A stretch of 64,000 nucleotides of DNA from an uncultured Kiritimatiellota bacterium (GCA_944389585.1 CALXMW010000007.1:45292-109291), one strand, 5' to 3'. Counted from the stretch's first letter, positions 50,177 to 58,797 are shown. Translations and numbers: made by a program. Notes: generated from the sequence alone by a model not told the origin.

Positions 50177-51595
50177 TCACTCCTTGTCTAAATCGATGCT
50201 CATCACCGTGGCCGGCGCCGCGGCCGAGGGCCGGCGCACCCACACCAGCGCGTTCCCCGCGCCCTTCAGGCGCACGGCGATCTCCCGTCCTCCCGCCGGG
50301 GCCACGCGCACCACCCCGTCGGCCGGGCGCGCCACCGCGCCCATCCAGACGGTCTTGGGCAGGAGGTCGGCGCAGCGCAGGTCGGCCGCGTTCGTCCCTG
50401 CGTCCCACGCGATCATGGCCAGGGAATAGAGCAGGGGCGCGAATTCGTTGTCGGTGGCGTTGTGGAGGACGGCCTGCCCGCCCTCCTGGGCCGCCAGGCG
50501 CAGGAGCGTGCGGGCGATCTGCCGCGCCAGGATGCCCGGCCAGGCGCGGGCGAACTGGTCGCGCGCCAGCGCCTCCACGTCCGCCAAGGGCCGCAAGGCC
50601 ACGCCGTTGGCCGCGTAGCCGGCGGCGGCGGCCGGGCGCGTTTCCAGCCGGGGCACCGCGAAGCTGAGGGTGCCGATGCCGTTGAAGCGCCCCGCGAGGG
50701 AGGGGTACGGCAGGCTCATCGAGACCTCCGTGCGCCGCGGCGCGAGGCCGTCCTCCACGTAGACCCACACCCGCGCGTGGGGCCGCTCGCCGCGCCGCTC
50801 GGCCGCGAGGTCGGCCTGCGCCGCGGCGTTCCCCGGCGCCAGGGCCGCGGCCATCGCCAGGTCGTTGCGCGGCGAATCGCCCGCGCACCAACGCGCCACC
50901 CCGGCCACGTGGGCCGCGTAGGCGTTGCCGAAGCCGCGCAGGTTGCCGAAGAGGCGCGCGGCCTCGGCGCCCTCCGCGCTCGCGGCCTCGGCCACGGCCG
51001 CGCTGAGGGGCTCGGCGGCCTGGGCGGCCTTGTCGGCCTGCTGGCGCACCCACTTGGCCTCGCTTGGGGAGAGGTCGGCGGGGGTGGCCTCGGCGATGTC
51101 CTCGCTGCAGCGGTAGAACCATTCGTACTGGCGCTGGCGCGCGCGGTTCAGCTCCACGCGCATCGCCGCCGCGTCCCCCGCCGCGCCGTAGGCCAAGGCC
51201 TTGTAGAGGTTGGCGAAGACGCGGTCGAGGCCTTCGGGCGCGTAGGGCAGCAGGCAGTCGTTCGCCGCGAGGGCCGCCGCCGTGTCCGCCGCCGAGGCGC
51301 CGTAACGGCGCCGCGCCACGTCGTTGAAGCCGTTGTCCGCCGCGTCGAGGTGGCCGATCGCCGCCTCGGGCTCGCCCCGCATCAGGGCCAGGGCCCCGGC
51401 CTCGGCCGACCAGAAGGGGGCGTCCACGCCGTCCTTTTCGGCCGCGGACGCCGCGTCGCGGTAGGCCGCGTCGTAGTCGCCGAGGGCCACCCGCGTGGCC
51501 TGCGCGTCGAGCCGTTCCCCCACCGACAGGCACCCGCAGAGGCCGGCCATCGCCGCCAGCCCCGCGAGCAACCGCATTGTCCGAGCGCCACGCAT
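50177..51595 (-). CDS. COG3014-type lipoprotein
   Basis: A 472-residue lipoprotein (signal peptide ending AGLCGC) with an alpha-helical repeat region in the first 250 residues (AAIGHLDAADNGFNDVARRR, LYKALAYGAAGDAAAMRVELNRARQRQYEWF). A beta-rich C-terminus contains HARVWVYVEDGLAPRRTEVSMSLPYPS and ARQIARTLLRLAAQ. This matches the COG3014 family, known next to LpoB/YcfL genes in Vibrio and relatives; its role is undescribed. Translation begins at 51595, six bases from a TATAAT box, so the mRNA is probably leaderless. It heads the operon with the YcfL- and LpoB-like genes. Confidence 0.82.
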   Translation of the reverse strand: MRGARTMRLLAGLAAMAGLCGCLSVGERLDAQATRVALGDYDAAYRDAASAAEKDGVDAPFWSAEAGALALMRGEPEAAIGHLDAADNGFNDVARRRYGASAADTAAALAANDCLLPYAPEGLDRVFANLYKALAYGAAGDAAAMRVELNRARQRQYEWFYRCSEDIAEATPADLSPSEAKWVRQQADKAAQAAEPLSAAVAEAASAEGAEAARLFGNLRGFGNAYAAHVAGVARWCAGDSPRNDLAMAAALAPGNAAAQADLAAERRGERPHARVWVYVEDGLAPRRTEVSMSLPYPSLAGRFNGIGTLSFAVPRLETRPAAAAGYAANGVALRPLADVEALARDQFARAWPGILARQIARTLLRLAAQEGGQAVLHNATDNEFAPLLYSLAMIAWDAGTNAADLRCADLLPKTVWMGAVARPADGVVRVAPAGGREIAVRLKGAGNALVWVRRPSAAAPATVMSIDLDKE

Positions 51596-51601
51596 GGGGC
51601 C

Positions 51602-51612
51602 ATTATAGCACA
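51602..51612 (-). promoter_or_regulatory. Extended -10 promoter of the lipoprotein operon (leaderless)
   Basis: TGTGC-TATAAT on the minus strand ends six bases before the ATG at 51595, as for the GT2 gene. Confidence 0.7.
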
Positions 51613-51631
51613 TCGGCGGCGGCGCCCGGCG

Positions 51632-52261
51632 TCAGGCGAGGAGGAGGGTGGGGAGGTTGAAGAGGGCGTGGAGGAGGGTGGCGGGCAGGAGGCCGCGTTG
51701 GCGGCGGGTGAGGAGCCCCAGCCAGAGGCCCATGAGGAAGAGGGGGAGGGCGTGGGCGTTGGGGCCGTGGGCGAGGGCGAAGAGGGCCGCGGGCAGGAGG
51801 AGCCCCAGGCTTTTGGGGAGGGCGGCGGGGAGGACGGCGCGGAAGAGGAGTTCCTCGAAAAGCGGCCCAAGGCCGCAGACGAGGGGCAGGAGGGCGAGGG
51901 CCTGCGCGGGGGTGAGGGCGCGGACGAGGGCGACGGCGTTTTGCTCGGCGCCTTCGGCGGCGAGGTCGGCGAGGGCCCAGCAGCAGGCCGTGAGGAGGGC
52001 GGCGTGGCCGAGGAAGGCCCAGGGGCCGAGCCGGGGCGCGCCGGGGCCGCGCCAGCGCAGGAGCCCGCGCAGGCAAAGCCCGCCGCGGGGGAGGAGGAGG
52101 GGGAGGGCGGGGAGCAGGAGGAGGGGGAGGCCGACGGCCTGGGCCAGGAGCAGGCGCGCGAAGAGGTCGCCCGGGGGCGCGGCGGGGGCCGGGGCGGGGA
52201 GGTTGGAGAGGCAGAAGAGCGCGGCGACGGCCAGGCCGAGGAGGGCGGCGAGGGCGCGCAG
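51632..52261 (-). CDS. CPBP family intramembrane metalloprotease
   Basis: A membrane-embedded protease of the CPBP (Abi/CAAX) family, about 209 residues. Its three motifs are intact: EELLFR (near residue 127), FALAHG (near 156) and HALFN (near 200). About six membrane segments are visible. No ATG, GTG or TTG occurs at the expected N-terminus; the coordinates given assume a CTG at 52261, five bases after the exonuclease stop codon. Translational coupling to the upstream gene could explain this, or the true N-terminus lies within the upstream gene's frame. Its function is unknown; relatives process prenylated proteins or bacteriocins. Confidence 0.75.
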   Translation of the reverse strand: MRALAALLGLAVAALFCLSNLPAPAPAAPPGDLFARLLLAQAVGLPLLLLPALPLLLPRGGLCLRGLLRWRGPGAPRLGPWAFLGHAALLTACCWALADLAAEGAEQNAVALVRALTPAQALALLPLVCGLGPLFEELLFRAVLPAALPKSLGLLLPAALFALAHGPNAHALPLFLMGLWLGLLTRRQRGLLPATLLHALFNLPTLLLA

Positions 52262-52265
52262 GGCC

Positions 52266-52856
52266 TTAGGCGCCGGCGAGGTCGGCCACGGTGAGGCCGC
52301 GCCAGCCGGGGAGGGCGAGGAGGTGGCGCAGGAGGAGGGCGCAGGCGGCGGCGTCGTAGAGCGCGTCGTGGGGGGCGCGGCCGGGGAGGAGGGCGTCGAG
52401 GGCGGGTTGGAGGCCGAGGGCGGGGACGAGGTCTTCGAGGGCATGGCTGGGGAGGGTGGGGTAGGCCAGGCGGCTGAGGCGGAGGGTGTCGACCCAGAGG
52501 GGATAGCGGGTGAGGGGGGCGAGGCGGGCGAGGACGGTGCGCTCGGCGGCGGCGTTGTGGGCGACGGGGACGGCGGCGGCGAGGAGGGGGTGGAGGCGCG
52601 ACCAGACCTCGAGCGCCTCGGGGGCGGCGGCGATGGCGGCGCGGTTGGCGCGGTGCTCGCCTGGGGCGTGCCGGGAGAAGGGGTGGGTCTCGGGGACGCG
52701 GAGGTAGGTGTCGAGGAGGGGTTTGAGGCGGCCGCCCTGGAGGGAGACGGCGCCGAGCTGCCAGGGGAGGGAGGCGAAGCCCCGCACGACGCCGGTGGTC
52801 TCGAAGTCAAGGGCGGCGTAGGGGGCTTCGGCGGCGGGGGTCTCGGGGGAAATCAC
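52266..52856 (-). CDS. DnaQ-like 3'-5' exonuclease
   Basis: A 196-residue DEDD-type exonuclease domain protein. Motif I is ALDFETTG (D and E about residues 16-18), motif II is around AVPVAHNAAAERTVL, and motif III is near APHDALYDAAACALLLRHLL, with the final HxxxxxD present. It resembles stand-alone PolC/DnaQ-like proofreading or repair nucleases. It starts with GTG overlapping the sialidase stop (GTGA), so the pair should be translated in coupled fashion although functionally unrelated. Confidence 0.85.
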   Translation of the reverse strand: MISPETPAAEAPYAALDFETTGVVRGFASLPWQLGAVSLQGGRLKPLLDTYLRVPETHPFSRHAPGEHRANRAAIAAAPEALEVWSRLHPLLAAAVPVAHNAAAERTVLARLAPLTRYPLWVDTLRLSRLAYPTLPSHALEDLVPALGLQPALDALLPGRAPHDALYDAAACALLLRHLLALPGWRGLTVADLAGA

Positions 52857-54316
52857 GGGATTTCGTCGAGGGGGATGCGCTGGAAGTAATGGTAGTCGCT
52901 CTGGCCTTCGTAGAGGACGCCGACGTAGTCGCGGCCGCGTTGGCGCATGGGGCAGAGGGTGGAGTAGCCGGCACAGGGGCGGGGGTCGTAGACGAGGCCT
53001 TTGGACCAGGTTTTGCCGCCGTCGGTGGATTTGCGCAGGGTCATGGTGTCGCGCTTGCCGGAGTTGGGGTTGGAGAAGACGAGGGTGTCGCCGACGCGGA
53101 GCATGGCGGCCTGGCAGAGGTTGCCGGGCTGGCGCAGGGGGGAGGTCTCGACCTTCTGCCAGGTCTGCCCGAGGTCGGCGGTGCGGGCGGTGACGCGGGT
53201 CTTGGGGCCGCCGCCCTCGCGGGTGTTGAGGAGAAGGGAGCCGTCGGGGAGCTGGACGACGGTGCTTTCGGAGCCGCCGAAGGGGGAGGCCTTGGAGGAG
53301 GTCCAGGTCTCGCCGTGGTCTTTGGAGTAGATGAGGGCGCCGTGGTGGGGGGCCTTGCCGTCGTTGCCCCAGATTTGGGCGGGGAAGACGAGGGTGCCGT
53401 CCTTGAGGGCGATGCCGGCGCCGGGGCCCTGGAAGATGCAGCCCCAGTCGGCGGTGTCGGGGTCGTCCAGGCGCTTGACGGACTCGGTGATGTTGCGGGG
53501 TTTGGACCAGGTCTGCCCCTCGTCGTCGGAGTAGGCGACGAAGAGTTGGCCGCATTGGGCGGGGTCGGCGGTGCCGGTCTTGGACCTGAAGATGGGGTGG
53601 CCGGATTTGGGGGCGCGCAGGGCGATGACCCAGACGCGGCCGTTGGCGGGGTCGACGAGGATGGCCGGGTCGCCGATGCCCTGGCCGCCGGGGAGGCCTT
53701 TGTAGGCCATGGCGGTGCGGATGGGGCCCCAGGTGTTGCCGCCGTCGGTGGAGGTGCTGACGCCCACGTCGATGTCCGCCGGCAGGTCGCCCGCGTGCTT
53801 GTAGCGGATGTCGAAGACGGCCACGAGCGTGCCCTTGGGTGTCATGACGATGCCCGGGATGCGGAAGTTCTTGGAGGCGCGCGGCCTGCCGTTCACCGTC
53901 TGGTCGGCGATTTCCTGGGCGGGGCGGGTGACGAGGCTGGCGATGCGGATGCGCTTGCCCTCCACGCAGATGCGCCCGCCGAGGTCGGCGCTCTCGGAGA
54001 GCTCCGCGTAGAGCGGGAAGGTGTTCTCCCCGGCCTTGACCGGGACGGTGAAGGTGGCCGCGTCGTTGGCCACGCGCGCGCATTCCGATTGCCCGAGCGA
54101 GAGGCAGACCACGTCGCTGGGGTTCGTGCCGCGGATGTTCAGGCGCAGACGCTCGGCCTGCGCCTCGGAGGAGGCCGTGAAGGTGACCGTGGCGATGGGG
54201 ACGTCCTTGCGGCCTTTGATGGCCGGCGCGCCTGTGGGCTTGACGGTGACACCCGAGAGGGCGGCCTGCGCGCACGCCGCGCACAGGGCCAAGGAGAAAA
54301 GCAATGTCGCTCGCAT
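52853..54316 (-). CDS. Secreted sialidase (GH33-type)
   Basis: A 487-residue exo-alpha-sialidase that removes terminal sialic acids from glycoconjugates. The signal peptide (MRATLLFSLALCAACAQA) is followed by a short beta domain (about 20-135). The six-bladed propeller starts with FRIP at 151-154. Asp boxes are plain: STDGGNTW (189-196), SDDEGQTW (263-270), SKDHGETW (331-338), TADLGQTW (379-386) and STDGGKTW (430-437). No other sialic-acid genes are nearby, so released sugar may be taken up by a distant system or not used. A promoter with a leader containing GGAG precedes it. Confidence 0.92.
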   Translation of the reverse strand: MRATLLFSLALCAACAQAALSGVTVKPTGAPAIKGRKDVPIATVTFTASSEAQAERLRLNIRGTNPSDVVCLSLGQSECARVANDAATFTVPVKAGENTFPLYAELSESADLGGRICVEGKRIRIASLVTRPAQEIADQTVNGRPRASKNFRIPGIVMTPKGTLVAVFDIRYKHAGDLPADIDVGVSTSTDGGNTWGPIRTAMAYKGLPGGQGIGDPAILVDPANGRVWVIALRAPKSGHPIFRSKTGTADPAQCGQLFVAYSDDEGQTWSKPRNITESVKRLDDPDTADWGCIFQGPGAGIALKDGTLVFPAQIWGNDGKAPHHGALIYSKDHGETWTSSKASPFGGSESTVVQLPDGSLLLNTREGGGPKTRVTARTADLGQTWQKVETSPLRQPGNLCQAAMLRVGDTLVFSNPNSGKRDTMTLRKSTDGGKTWSKGLVYDPRPCAGYSTLCPMRQRGRDYVGVLYEGQSDYHYFQRIPLDEIP

Positions 54317-54344
54317 GATCGGCTCCTTTCGCTACGATGCCATT

Positions 54345-54355
54345 ACTTTAACACA
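54345..54355 (-). promoter_or_regulatory. Promoter -10 of the sialidase operon
   Basis: TGTGT-TAAAGT on the minus strand, about 28 bases before the ATG, with AGGAG in the leader. Confidence 0.45.
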
Positions 54356-54449
54356 TCCCCGCCCGGAAGGAAAGCCGGCGCGGATCGGCGCGCGGGGCGG
54401 GCCGGGAAGGCGCGGAAGGCTTGAAAAATCAAGGGGCGAAAGATTGTGC

Positions 54450-54479
54450 TTGACCGGGCGGTGGGGGAAAGTGTTTAAT
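54450..54479 (+). promoter_or_regulatory. Promoter of the mraZ division cluster
   Basis: TTGACC, 18 bases, TTTAAT about 25 bases before the mraZ ATG. The spacer contains GGTGGGGGAAAG, which could hold MraZ-type GTGGG boxes, but the repeats are not clear enough to call operators. Confidence 0.55.
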
Positions 54480-54504
54480 AGTGTCACAAAAGGTCAGATA
54501 AGGC

Positions 54505-54978
54505 ATGGATTCGGAGAGCCCAGATTCGGCGGCGATGCAGGGCGAGGCGGTCTTCACCGGCTCGGCCGTGCACGCGCTTGACCCGAAGCGCCGCGTGACG
54601 ATCCCCTCGGGGTGGCGCGACGCCTTGGGGCGCCCGAAATATGTCTTCGTGATGGCCGACCCGCACGAGCCCTGCCTGCGCCTGCTCTCCGTGGAGCGGA
54701 TGCAGGACATCCAATCGAAGCTCCGCGCCAAACGCTTCGCCGACCCCTCGGTGGCGCGGAAGCTGCGGGTGGTGGGCCAGAACACCGAGCAGCTGCCGTT
54801 GGACGTGCAGGGGCGCATCCGCATCAGCGACCGCCTCCTGGCCTTCGCCGGCATCGGGGCGAAAATCGCTTTCGTGGGCGCGGTGACGTATGGCGAGGTG
54901 TGGGCGGCCGAACGGGCGCCCGAGGCGCCGGTGGACCAGGCGGCGCTGGGCGAGGCCCTCGCGGCGCTCGACTTCTGA
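54505..54978 (+). CDS. mraZ: Transcriptional regulator MraZ
   Basis: MraZ is a DNA-binding ring protein of the AbrB-like fold that regulates the division and cell-wall cluster. The 157-residue protein has two MraZ repeats, FTGSAVHALDPKRRVTIPSGWRDAL and LPLDVQGRIRISDRLLAFAGI. The DxxGR/DPKRR turns are typical. It carries a short extra N-terminus (MDSESPDSAAMQ); the internal Met could also start. It is followed by rsmH 12 bases later, the usual order. Confidence 0.93.
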   Translation: MDSESPDSAAMQGEAVFTGSAVHALDPKRRVTIPSGWRDALGRPKYVFVMADPHEPCLRLLSVERMQDIQSKLRAKRFADPSVARKLRVVGQNTEQLPLDVQGRIRISDRLLAFAGIGAKIAFVGAVTYGEVWAAERAPEAPVDQAALGEALAALDF

Positions 54979-54990
54979 GGAGGCGCAGGC

Positions 54991-55926
54991 GTGCATATCC
55001 CGGTGCTTCTGGAAGAGACGGTGGCGGCGCTCGCGCCCCGCCCCGGGTGCGTCTACGTGGACGGCACCCTGGGGCAGGCGGGCCACGCCGCGGCCGTCAT
55101 GCGCCTGGCCGGCCCGGAGGGCACGCTCCTGGGCATCGACCGCGACGGCGAGGCGCTGGCCCGCGCCGAGGCCAACCTGCGCCGCGGCGACGTGCCGGGG
55201 CGGCACCTCCTGGCCCATGGCGCCCACGGCGACCTGGAGGCCATCGCCCACGCCCACGGCATTGTGGCGGCGGACGCGATTTTGCTGGATCTGGGCGTGA
55301 GCAGCGACCAATTGGACACCCCCTGGCGCGGCTTCAGCTTCCGCGCCGACGGCCCGCTGGACATGCGGATGCGCAGCGACGCGGGCGAGACGGCGGCGGC
55401 GCTCCTGGCGCGCCTGGGCGTCGAGGAGTTGGCGCGCCTCTTCCGCGAGCTGGGCGAGGAGCGCCAGGCCGGGCGCATCGCGCGGGCCATCGACCGCGAG
55501 CGCCGCAAGGCCCCCATCACGCGGACGCTCCGCCTGGCCGAGATCGTGGCCCGGGCCGTCGGCGGGGCGCACACGCCCGGGCGCCACCCGGCCACGCGCG
55601 TCTTCCAGGCGCTGCGGATGGCGGTGAACGACGAGCTGGGCGAGCTGCGCCGGGCCCTCGAGGGCGGCCTGCGCCTGCTGCGCCCGGGCGGGCGGCTGGC
55701 CGTCATCACCTTCGAGAGCCTGAGCGACCGCGAGGTGAAGCGCTTCTTCCAGGCCCACTGCGGGCGCGAGGAGGCGCTCCAGCAGGGCGGCAGCGCCTGG
55801 CGCGGCGAGACGCCGCGCACGGAATGGGTGTTGAGGAAGGCCGTGACGGCGCGGCCCGAGGAATTGGCGAGCAACCCGCGCGCCCGCAGCGCCAAGCTGC
55901 GCGCCGTGCGGAAGGCGGAGGGATAA
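54991..55926 (+). CDS. rsmH: 16S rRNA (cytosine1402-N4)-methyltransferase RsmH
   Basis: RsmH (MraW) methylates C1402 of 16S rRNA. The 311-residue protein begins with HIPVLLEETVAAL and has YVDGTLGQAGHAAAVM, LLGIDRDGEAL, ILLDLGVSSDQLDTPWRGFSFRADGPLDMRM and ATRVFQALRMAVNDELGEL, all typical. It starts with GTG at 54991 with a strong GGAGG nine bases upstream. ftsL-like follows three bases after the stop. Confidence 0.97.
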   Translation: MHIPVLLEETVAALAPRPGCVYVDGTLGQAGHAAAVMRLAGPEGTLLGIDRDGEALARAEANLRRGDVPGRHLLAHGAHGDLEAIAHAHGIVAADAILLDLGVSSDQLDTPWRGFSFRADGPLDMRMRSDAGETAAALLARLGVEELARLFRELGEERQAGRIARAIDRERRKAPITRTLRLAEIVARAVGGAHTPGRHPATRVFQALRMAVNDELGELRRALEGGLRLLRPGGRLAVITFESLSDREVKRFFQAHCGREEALQQGGSAWRGETPRTEWVLRKAVTARPEELASNPRARSAKLRAVRKAEG

Positions 55927-55929
55927 GGC

Positions 55930-56328
55930 ATGAGACGGAACCGCAGAAGGAAGACCTTTCATTTCAAGCCGGCGAGCGTCGGCATGGCGATTTTGCTGAT
56001 CGTGGCCGTGGCGCCGTGGCTGGCCTACTGCGTCATCAACGTCAGCAGCGACCAGGTGAGCGCGCAGATCCACCTGCTGGAGGGCGACATCGGCTCGCAG
56101 CGGGCCTCGCTCCGCCGCGAGGAGGTGAAATGGAACCGCCTGGTGGCGCAGGACAACCTCGACCGCGCCGTGGCCAGCCACGGCCTGCGCCTGGAATACG
56201 CCCCGCCCGAACGCACCGTCCACGTCGCCGCGGACGGGCGCGCGGCCATGCCCCCGAGCCTGGTGCGGGCCCTGGCGCAGGAGCGCCGCGAGCGCGCCGG
56301 CGAGGCCGTCGCCCGCAACCGCCGCTGA
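55930..56328 (+). CDS. FtsL-like cell-division protein
   Basis: A 132-residue bitopic protein with a basic cytoplasmic end, one membrane helix (about 18-37, VGMAILLIVAVAPWLAYCVI) and a periplasmic coiled coil (SDQVSAQIHLLEGDIGSQRASLRREEVKWNRL). Position between rsmH and the transpeptidase gene is exactly that of ftsL, which recruits FtsB and FtsQ to the septum. Sequence similarity to known FtsL is low, as usual for the family, so the call rests mainly on topology and order. Confidence 0.72.
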   Translation: MRRNRRRKTFHFKPASVGMAILLIVAVAPWLAYCVINVSSDQVSAQIHLLEGDIGSQRASLRREEVKWNRLVAQDNLDRAVASHGLRLEYAPPERTVHVAADGRAAMPPSLVRALAQERRERAGEAVARNRR

Positions 56329-56359
56329 GGGCGCCCACGGGCCGGGAGGGAAGGCGGCG

Positions 56360-58150
56360 ATGGAGCGCTCGGAGCGGAAGACGGCCTGCGGGTGGATCTT
56401 GGCCGCCTTCGGCGCCGTCGTCGCGCTCCTGGCGCTGGTGCTGGCGCAGCTCGTCCAGCTGCACCTGGGCGGCAAGGAGATCCGCCAGAACAACTATCGG
56501 CAGGAGCGCGATTTGCTGGGCCTGCGCGGGAGCATCCTGGACCGCAACGGCGCGGTGCTCGCCGAGAGTGTCCCCGGCCGCGTCGTCTACATCGACCGCA
56601 AAGACCCGCGCCTTGACGCGCCCGGGGTCGACCGCGAGGCGCTGCCGATGGAGCTGGCGGCCCTGCTGAACGTGCCCGAGGAGCGCGTGCGCGAGGCCTT
56701 CTTCGGCGACCACGGGCGGCGCACCACGCGCCTCTGCGAGGTCTCCGACGACGCCGTCCTGCGGGCCTTGGCCGAGCGCAGCTCGCCGCGGGTGAAGGAA
56801 GGGCGCCTGGCCGGCGTGAACTTCAGCGAGCAGGTTTCCCTGCGCTCGCACCCCAACGGCGCGCACCTGGCGCACGTCATCGGCTTCATCAACAACGACA
56901 ACGTGGGCGTCTACGGCATCGAGCAGCGCTTCGACAAGGAACTGCGCGGCCGCGACGGCCACATCCTGACGATGGTCGACGCCCGCCGGCGCGAGCTCCG
57001 CGGCCGCCGCCTGGAGGAGGTGCCGCCCGAGCACGGCGACAACGTCTTCCTCACCATCGACAACGCCGTGCAGGCCATCATCGAGCGCGCCCTCGCCGAG
57101 GCGCTCAAGACCTACCAGGCCGATTCAGGCATCATCCTGGTGCAGGACGTCCGCACCGGCGAGTTGCTGGGCATGGCCACCCTGCCGAGCTTCGACCCGC
57201 AGGATTACAGCCGCATGGACGAGGAGCGCTGGAAGAACATCGCCATCTCGCGCAACTACGAGCCGGGCTCGGCCATGAAGGCCGTCACCGTGGCCACCGC
57301 GCTCCAGTTGGGCGTGATCGACGCGCGCAGCCGCTTCGACGTGGGGGACAAGCGCGTGTGGTTCTACGCCGGCAAGCCCCTGCGCGACCACGCCACCGGC
57401 ATCCTCACCCCCCGCGAGATCCTGGCCAAATCCTCCAACATCGGCACCGCGATGATCGGCCTGCGCATGGCCGAGCCCGCCCCCGACCAGGGGATGCCCG
57501 AGCCCAACGAGCGCCTCTGGCGCGCCTTCCGCTCCATGGGCTTCGGCCAGGCCACGGGCATCGAGCTGGTGGGCGAGGAGGCCGGCATCCTGCGCCCCTA
57601 CCGCGCGTGGGACAAGCTCTCGCCCACGCGGATGCCCCTGGGCCAGGGCATCGCCGTCACCGCCGTGCAGCTCTGCAACGCCTTCGCCACCATCGCCAAC
57701 GGCGGCGTGCGCATGAAGCCCACCATCCTCAAGGAAATCCGCACCCACGACGGCGCGCTCGTCCGGGCCAACGCCCCGCAGGTGCTCGGCCGGCCCCTCT
57801 CCCCGGAGGTCAGCGCACAGGTGCTCGACATGCTGCGCGCCGTCACCGACCGCGCCGCCGGCGGCACCGCCTGGCGCGCGAACCTGCGCAGCTACACCGT
57901 CGCGGGCAAGACGGGCACCGGGCAGATCCCCACCAAGGGCGGCTACAACCACAGCGACTACAACGCCACCTTCGTGGGCATCTTCCCGGCCACCGCCCCG
58001 CGCCTGGCCGTCCTCGTCACCATCGAGCGCCCCAAAGGCACCTACCGCATGGGCGGCAGCGTCGCCGCGCCCGTCTTCGCCGCCGTCGCCGAGGACATCG
58101 GCCGCAGCCTCGGCATCCCGGCGGACAAACCCTTGGAGGAGAGCCCATGA
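56360..58150 (+). CDS. ftsI: Septal peptidoglycan transpeptidase FtsI (PBP3-like)
   Basis: A class B penicillin-binding protein that crosslinks septal peptidoglycan. The 596-residue protein has one N-terminal membrane helix (about 11-31) and a dimerisation region with RGSILDRNG. The transpeptidase domain has S304-A-M-K307, S358-S-N360 and K517-T-G519. No PASTA domain is present. Gene order with mraZ, rsmH and an ftsL-like gene supports FtsI over an elongation PBP2. Its stop overlaps the VTT gene by four bases; murE and murF, which usually follow, are absent. Confidence 0.92.
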   Translation: MERSERKTACGWILAAFGAVVALLALVLAQLVQLHLGGKEIRQNNYRQERDLLGLRGSILDRNGAVLAESVPGRVVYIDRKDPRLDAPGVDREALPMELAALLNVPEERVREAFFGDHGRRTTRLCEVSDDAVLRALAERSSPRVKEGRLAGVNFSEQVSLRSHPNGAHLAHVIGFINNDNVGVYGIEQRFDKELRGRDGHILTMVDARRRELRGRRLEEVPPEHGDNVFLTIDNAVQAIIERALAEALKTYQADSGIILVQDVRTGELLGMATLPSFDPQDYSRMDEERWKNIAISRNYEPGSAMKAVTVATALQLGVIDARSRFDVGDKRVWFYAGKPLRDHATGILTPREILAKSSNIGTAMIGLRMAEPAPDQGMPEPNERLWRAFRSMGFGQATGIELVGEEAGILRPYRAWDKLSPTRMPLGQGIAVTAVQLCNAFATIANGGVRMKPTILKEIRTHDGALVRANAPQVLGRPLSPEVSAQVLDMLRAVTDRAAGGTAWRANLRSYTVAGKTGTGQIPTKGGYNHSDYNATFVGIFPATAPRLAVLVTIERPKGTYRMGGSVAAPVFAAVAEDIGRSLGIPADKPLEESP

Positions 58151-58797
58151 GCCCCTGCCTCGCCTTCGCCGGGGTCGACCTCAACGCGCTCGTCGAGGCC
58201 ATCCGCGCCTCGGCCGACTTCCCCTGGACGCAGGGCTGGCTCACCGCCTTCGCCACCCTCTTCGGCGAGAACATCGTCTGCTGGACGATCGTCCCGCCGC
58301 TCATCTCCGAGGGCATCATGGGGCGCATGACGGCCCTCCAGGCCACCTTCTGGGGCGTCTTCATCGGCGACCTGCTCACCTACCTGCCCGTGCGCTTCGC
58401 CATGCGCTACGTGGCCCGCTCGCGCTGGATCCGCCGCCACCAGGGGCAGATCGAGGCCTGCAGCCACTTCCTCGACCGGCACATCGGCAAGACGATGTTC
58501 GTCGTCCGCTTCACCCCCGGCATCCGCACGCCCACCATCCTGGCCGCGGCCATGCTCCGCGTCCACTTCGGGCTCTACACGCTCTACTCCGCCCTCTCCT
58601 GCCTCCTGCAAAGCGCCATCACCGTCTACTTCATGCCCACGCTCTACGCGCCCCTCATTGCTTGGCTCAAAGGGCTCTGGGCGCACCACCCCGCCTTCGT
58701 CATCCTTTTCGTGGCGGCCTTCTTCGCGGCCTTCGGCGTCGCCCAATGGTACATCGCCAAGGCCGTCATGCGCCGCGTCTCCCGCCCCAAACCTTGA
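58147..58797 (+). CDS. VTT/DedA-like membrane protein
   Basis: A 216-residue polytopic membrane protein of the SNARE-associated/VTT (DedA) type. The re-entrant motif is seen as FVVRFTPGIRTPTILAAAML (about residues 118-137), and helices flank WGVFIGDLLTYLPVRFAMRYV. DedA-family proteins help flip undecaprenyl phosphate or lipids, which would fit a location after ftsI, but this role is inference. It overlaps ftsI by ATGA. Confidence 0.75.
   Translation: MSPCLAFAGVDLNALVEAIRASADFPWTQGWLTAFATLFGENIVCWTIVPPLISEGIMGRMTALQATFWGVFIGDLLTYLPVRFAMRYVARSRWIRRHQGQIEACSHFLDRHIGKTMFVVRFTPGIRTPTILAAAMLRVHFGLYTLYSALSCLLQSAITVYFMPTLYAPLIAWLKGLWAHHPAFVILFVAAFFAAFGVAQWYIAKAVMRRVSRPKP

Noticed and set aside
54456..54475. 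Possible MraZ operator (GTGGG boxes) before mraZ
   Set aside because: Only one clear GTGGG is present; the regularly spaced repeats expected for MraZ are not visible.
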